Virus record (IMG/VR): IMGVR_UViG_3300009154_000186
Location: 1-30,469 of that record
Origin: a virus
Length of the DNA stretch: 30,469 nt
Reading direction: 5' to 3' (one strand)
Position numbers and translations under genes: made by a program
Notes under the pieces: generated by a model
What the model was told of the DNA's origin: nothing
The model's database searches: none
The model's input: only the letters and a program-made list of their open reading frames with translations
Shown: positions 29,463 through 30,469 of the stretch, in pieces
How positions within the stretch are numbered: the first letter of the stretch is position 1
Layout of the letters: the number at the start of each line of letters is the position of its first letter

Positions 29463-30232
29463 TGCTTTGCTCTTTCTGCTTGTATATGTGCAGCTTTATC
29501 ACGTGCCCATGACTGACCTGCATCACCACCCCAAAGTCCCCAAGCTACACGACCTGCACTGGGATAACCTTTTTCACCTGGACTAAATCCTTCAGCTTTT
29601 TTGTCAACTTCATGACGGCTGAAAAAACTATGCATACGCATAACTGTGCTTTCAGTTAAGTTATCACCACGAACCAGTTGATTTGCTCGTGCCAATCCTA
29701 CTGCAGTACCACCACGATGACCTTCTTTATGCCAGTCTAGAGCACGTTGTGCTTCAGTTGCCATGCTGCTAGTAGGTTTGTAAGTTTCAGCACTTTTGGT
29801 TGAATTGCTCCAACCGTCTTCATCTAAGTAATCTTCAGGTTGAATACTATCTTGGCTGCTACAACTTTCCCAGTCATCACAAGTGCGCAGTGCTGTACAA
29901 GTTATTGCCCAACGAGTGCAGTAACCAACTGGCATGTCTGTAATATCTGCCCAACTTGGTGTTACTGGCAACTCACTGGGTTTTAGTGTGGCACCGCCTC
30001 CAGCAGTTATACACTGCATGCTAGCACTGTCAGTTTTGTAATTTTCACAATTTAAACACAGTTGTGTTCTGGCAACGCCTTCTGCAACATTCCACAACTC
30101 CATTTTGTCACCCCAAAACAGTGTGTTGGGTTGACGCGGATCTGCGGGGCCTAGGTTAGCTAGTTGTATAGCTTGTATGTGATTTGCTAAGTTTACTGAT
30201 TTGTAAACTGTGGCTACTGGACACTCTGTCAT
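29459..30232 (-). CDS. Two-part phage protein with Cys-rich middle and conserved C-terminal domain
   Basis: 257 residues. The N-terminal part ends in a cysteine-rich region (LCLNCENYK, then MQCI, GYCTRWAITCTALRTCDDWESC), at least eight cysteines, suggestive of a metal or Fe-S cluster site. The C-terminal 100 residues (TEAQRALDWHKEGHRGG, STVMRMHSFFSRHEVDKK, GYPSAGRVAWGLWGGDAGQSWA) match a domain seen at the end of several phage head or peptidase proteins. Function unknown. The stop overlaps the endolysin start and the start overlaps the glutaredoxin stop. Confidence 0.7.
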   Translation of the reverse strand: MTECPVATVYKSVNLANHIQAIQLANLGPADPRQPNTLFWGDKMELWNVAEGVARTQLCLNCENYKTDSASMQCITAGGGATLKPSELPVTPSWADITDMPVGYCTRWAITCTALRTCDDWESCSSQDSIQPEDYLDEDGWSNSTKSAETYKPTSSMATEAQRALDWHKEGHRGGTAVGLARANQLVRGDNLTESTVMRMHSFFSRHEVDKKAEGFSPGEKGYPSAGRVAWGLWGGDAGQSWARDKAAHIQAERAKQ

Positions 30233-30462
30233 GGTAAAGCCTTTTGTAAGTATGTTTTAAGTTCCGTAAACCCGCCTATTAAAACACCATCAATAAAAAT
30301 TTGAGGCACTGTACGCGCACCAGGAACCGCCTGTTGTAGATCTGCTATACTAGCCGTGGTATCAATGTTACGTTCTATAACTTCAATTGACTTGGCTTGT
30401 AATAGCTGTTTTGCTTGTGTGCAATATGCACAATTGTTTTTACTCCAAATTATTGCTTTCAT
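30229..30462 (-). CDS. Glutaredoxin
   Basis: 77 residues, normal for a phage glutaredoxin. Active site CAYC (residues 11-14), TVPQIFIDG with cis-Pro, and GGFTEL for glutathione binding. It could reduce the class II ribonucleotide reductase CxxxxC tail (24247) or the Cys-rich protein next to it. The first gene of the minus-strand unit within the window; its promoter would lie outside. Confidence 0.95.
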   Translation of the reverse strand: MKAIIWSKNNCAYCTQAKQLLQAKSIEVIERNIDTTASIADLQQAVPGARTVPQIFIDGVLIGGFTELKTYLQKALP

Positions 30463-30469
30463 GTTTACC

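Overview
The window is an AT-rich, gene-dense stretch of a tailed double-stranded DNA bacteriophage genome. It carries phage replication, recombination, nucleotide-metabolism and lysis genes, a large tRNA cluster and overlapping operon-like reading frames, with no ribosomal or housekeeping genes. Eight sigma70-type promoters (TTGnnn, exactly 17 bp, TATAAT) point to use of the host RNA polymerase. No portal, capsid, tail or terminase gene is recognisable here. The host cannot be named. The two-piece tmRNA and its ANDSQFALAA tag fit a proteobacterial origin for the tmRNA.

Layout. (1) 1-4409: about fifteen tRNA genes interleaved with small protein genes (Dps-like, RNase H-like YkuK family, ClpP-like protease, several conserved phage orphans), broken tRNA pieces and hairpins that begin at encoded CCA ends. 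(2) 4425-5576: a secreted orphan and a metallophosphoesterase. (3) 5579-5886: a circularly permuted, two-piece tmRNA gene (ssrA), in the order acceptor piece, intervening segment, coding piece. (4) 5912-8647: small phage proteins, a Myb/SANT-like protein, an HTH-like protein and a possible PC4-like protein. (5) 8683-11849: a BPL_N/glutamine-amidotransferase-like protein, an NAD-dependent DNA ligase split into two genes with a promoter between them, and a protein with four Myb/SANT-like repeats. (6) 11911-24237: the replication and recombination core: DnaB-type helicase, DnaG-type primase, family A DNA polymerase, UvsW-like helicase, ssDNA-binding protein, gp47/gp46 (SbcD/SbcC-like) pair, PD-(D/E)xK nuclease, 5'-3' exonuclease and dUTPase. 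(7) 24247-26412: class II (B12-dependent) ribonucleotide reductase and a small orphan, closed by a bidirectional terminator. (8) 26459-30462, minus strand: glutaredoxin, an unknown two-part protein, GH19-type endolysin, Rz with an embedded Rz1, a C-terminally anchored membrane protein, holin and PhoH.

How it fits together: the plus strand supplies DNA replication, recombination, dNTP supply and translation support (tRNAs and tmRNA). The minus strand, converging on the terminator near 26440, supplies lysis. The most unusual content is the phage-borne permuted tmRNA. Its intervening segment would extend the acceptor stem into one long helix in the precursor, and it shares a covarying 10-bp stem with a second hairpin in the tRNA-Val/tRNA-Asp spacer.
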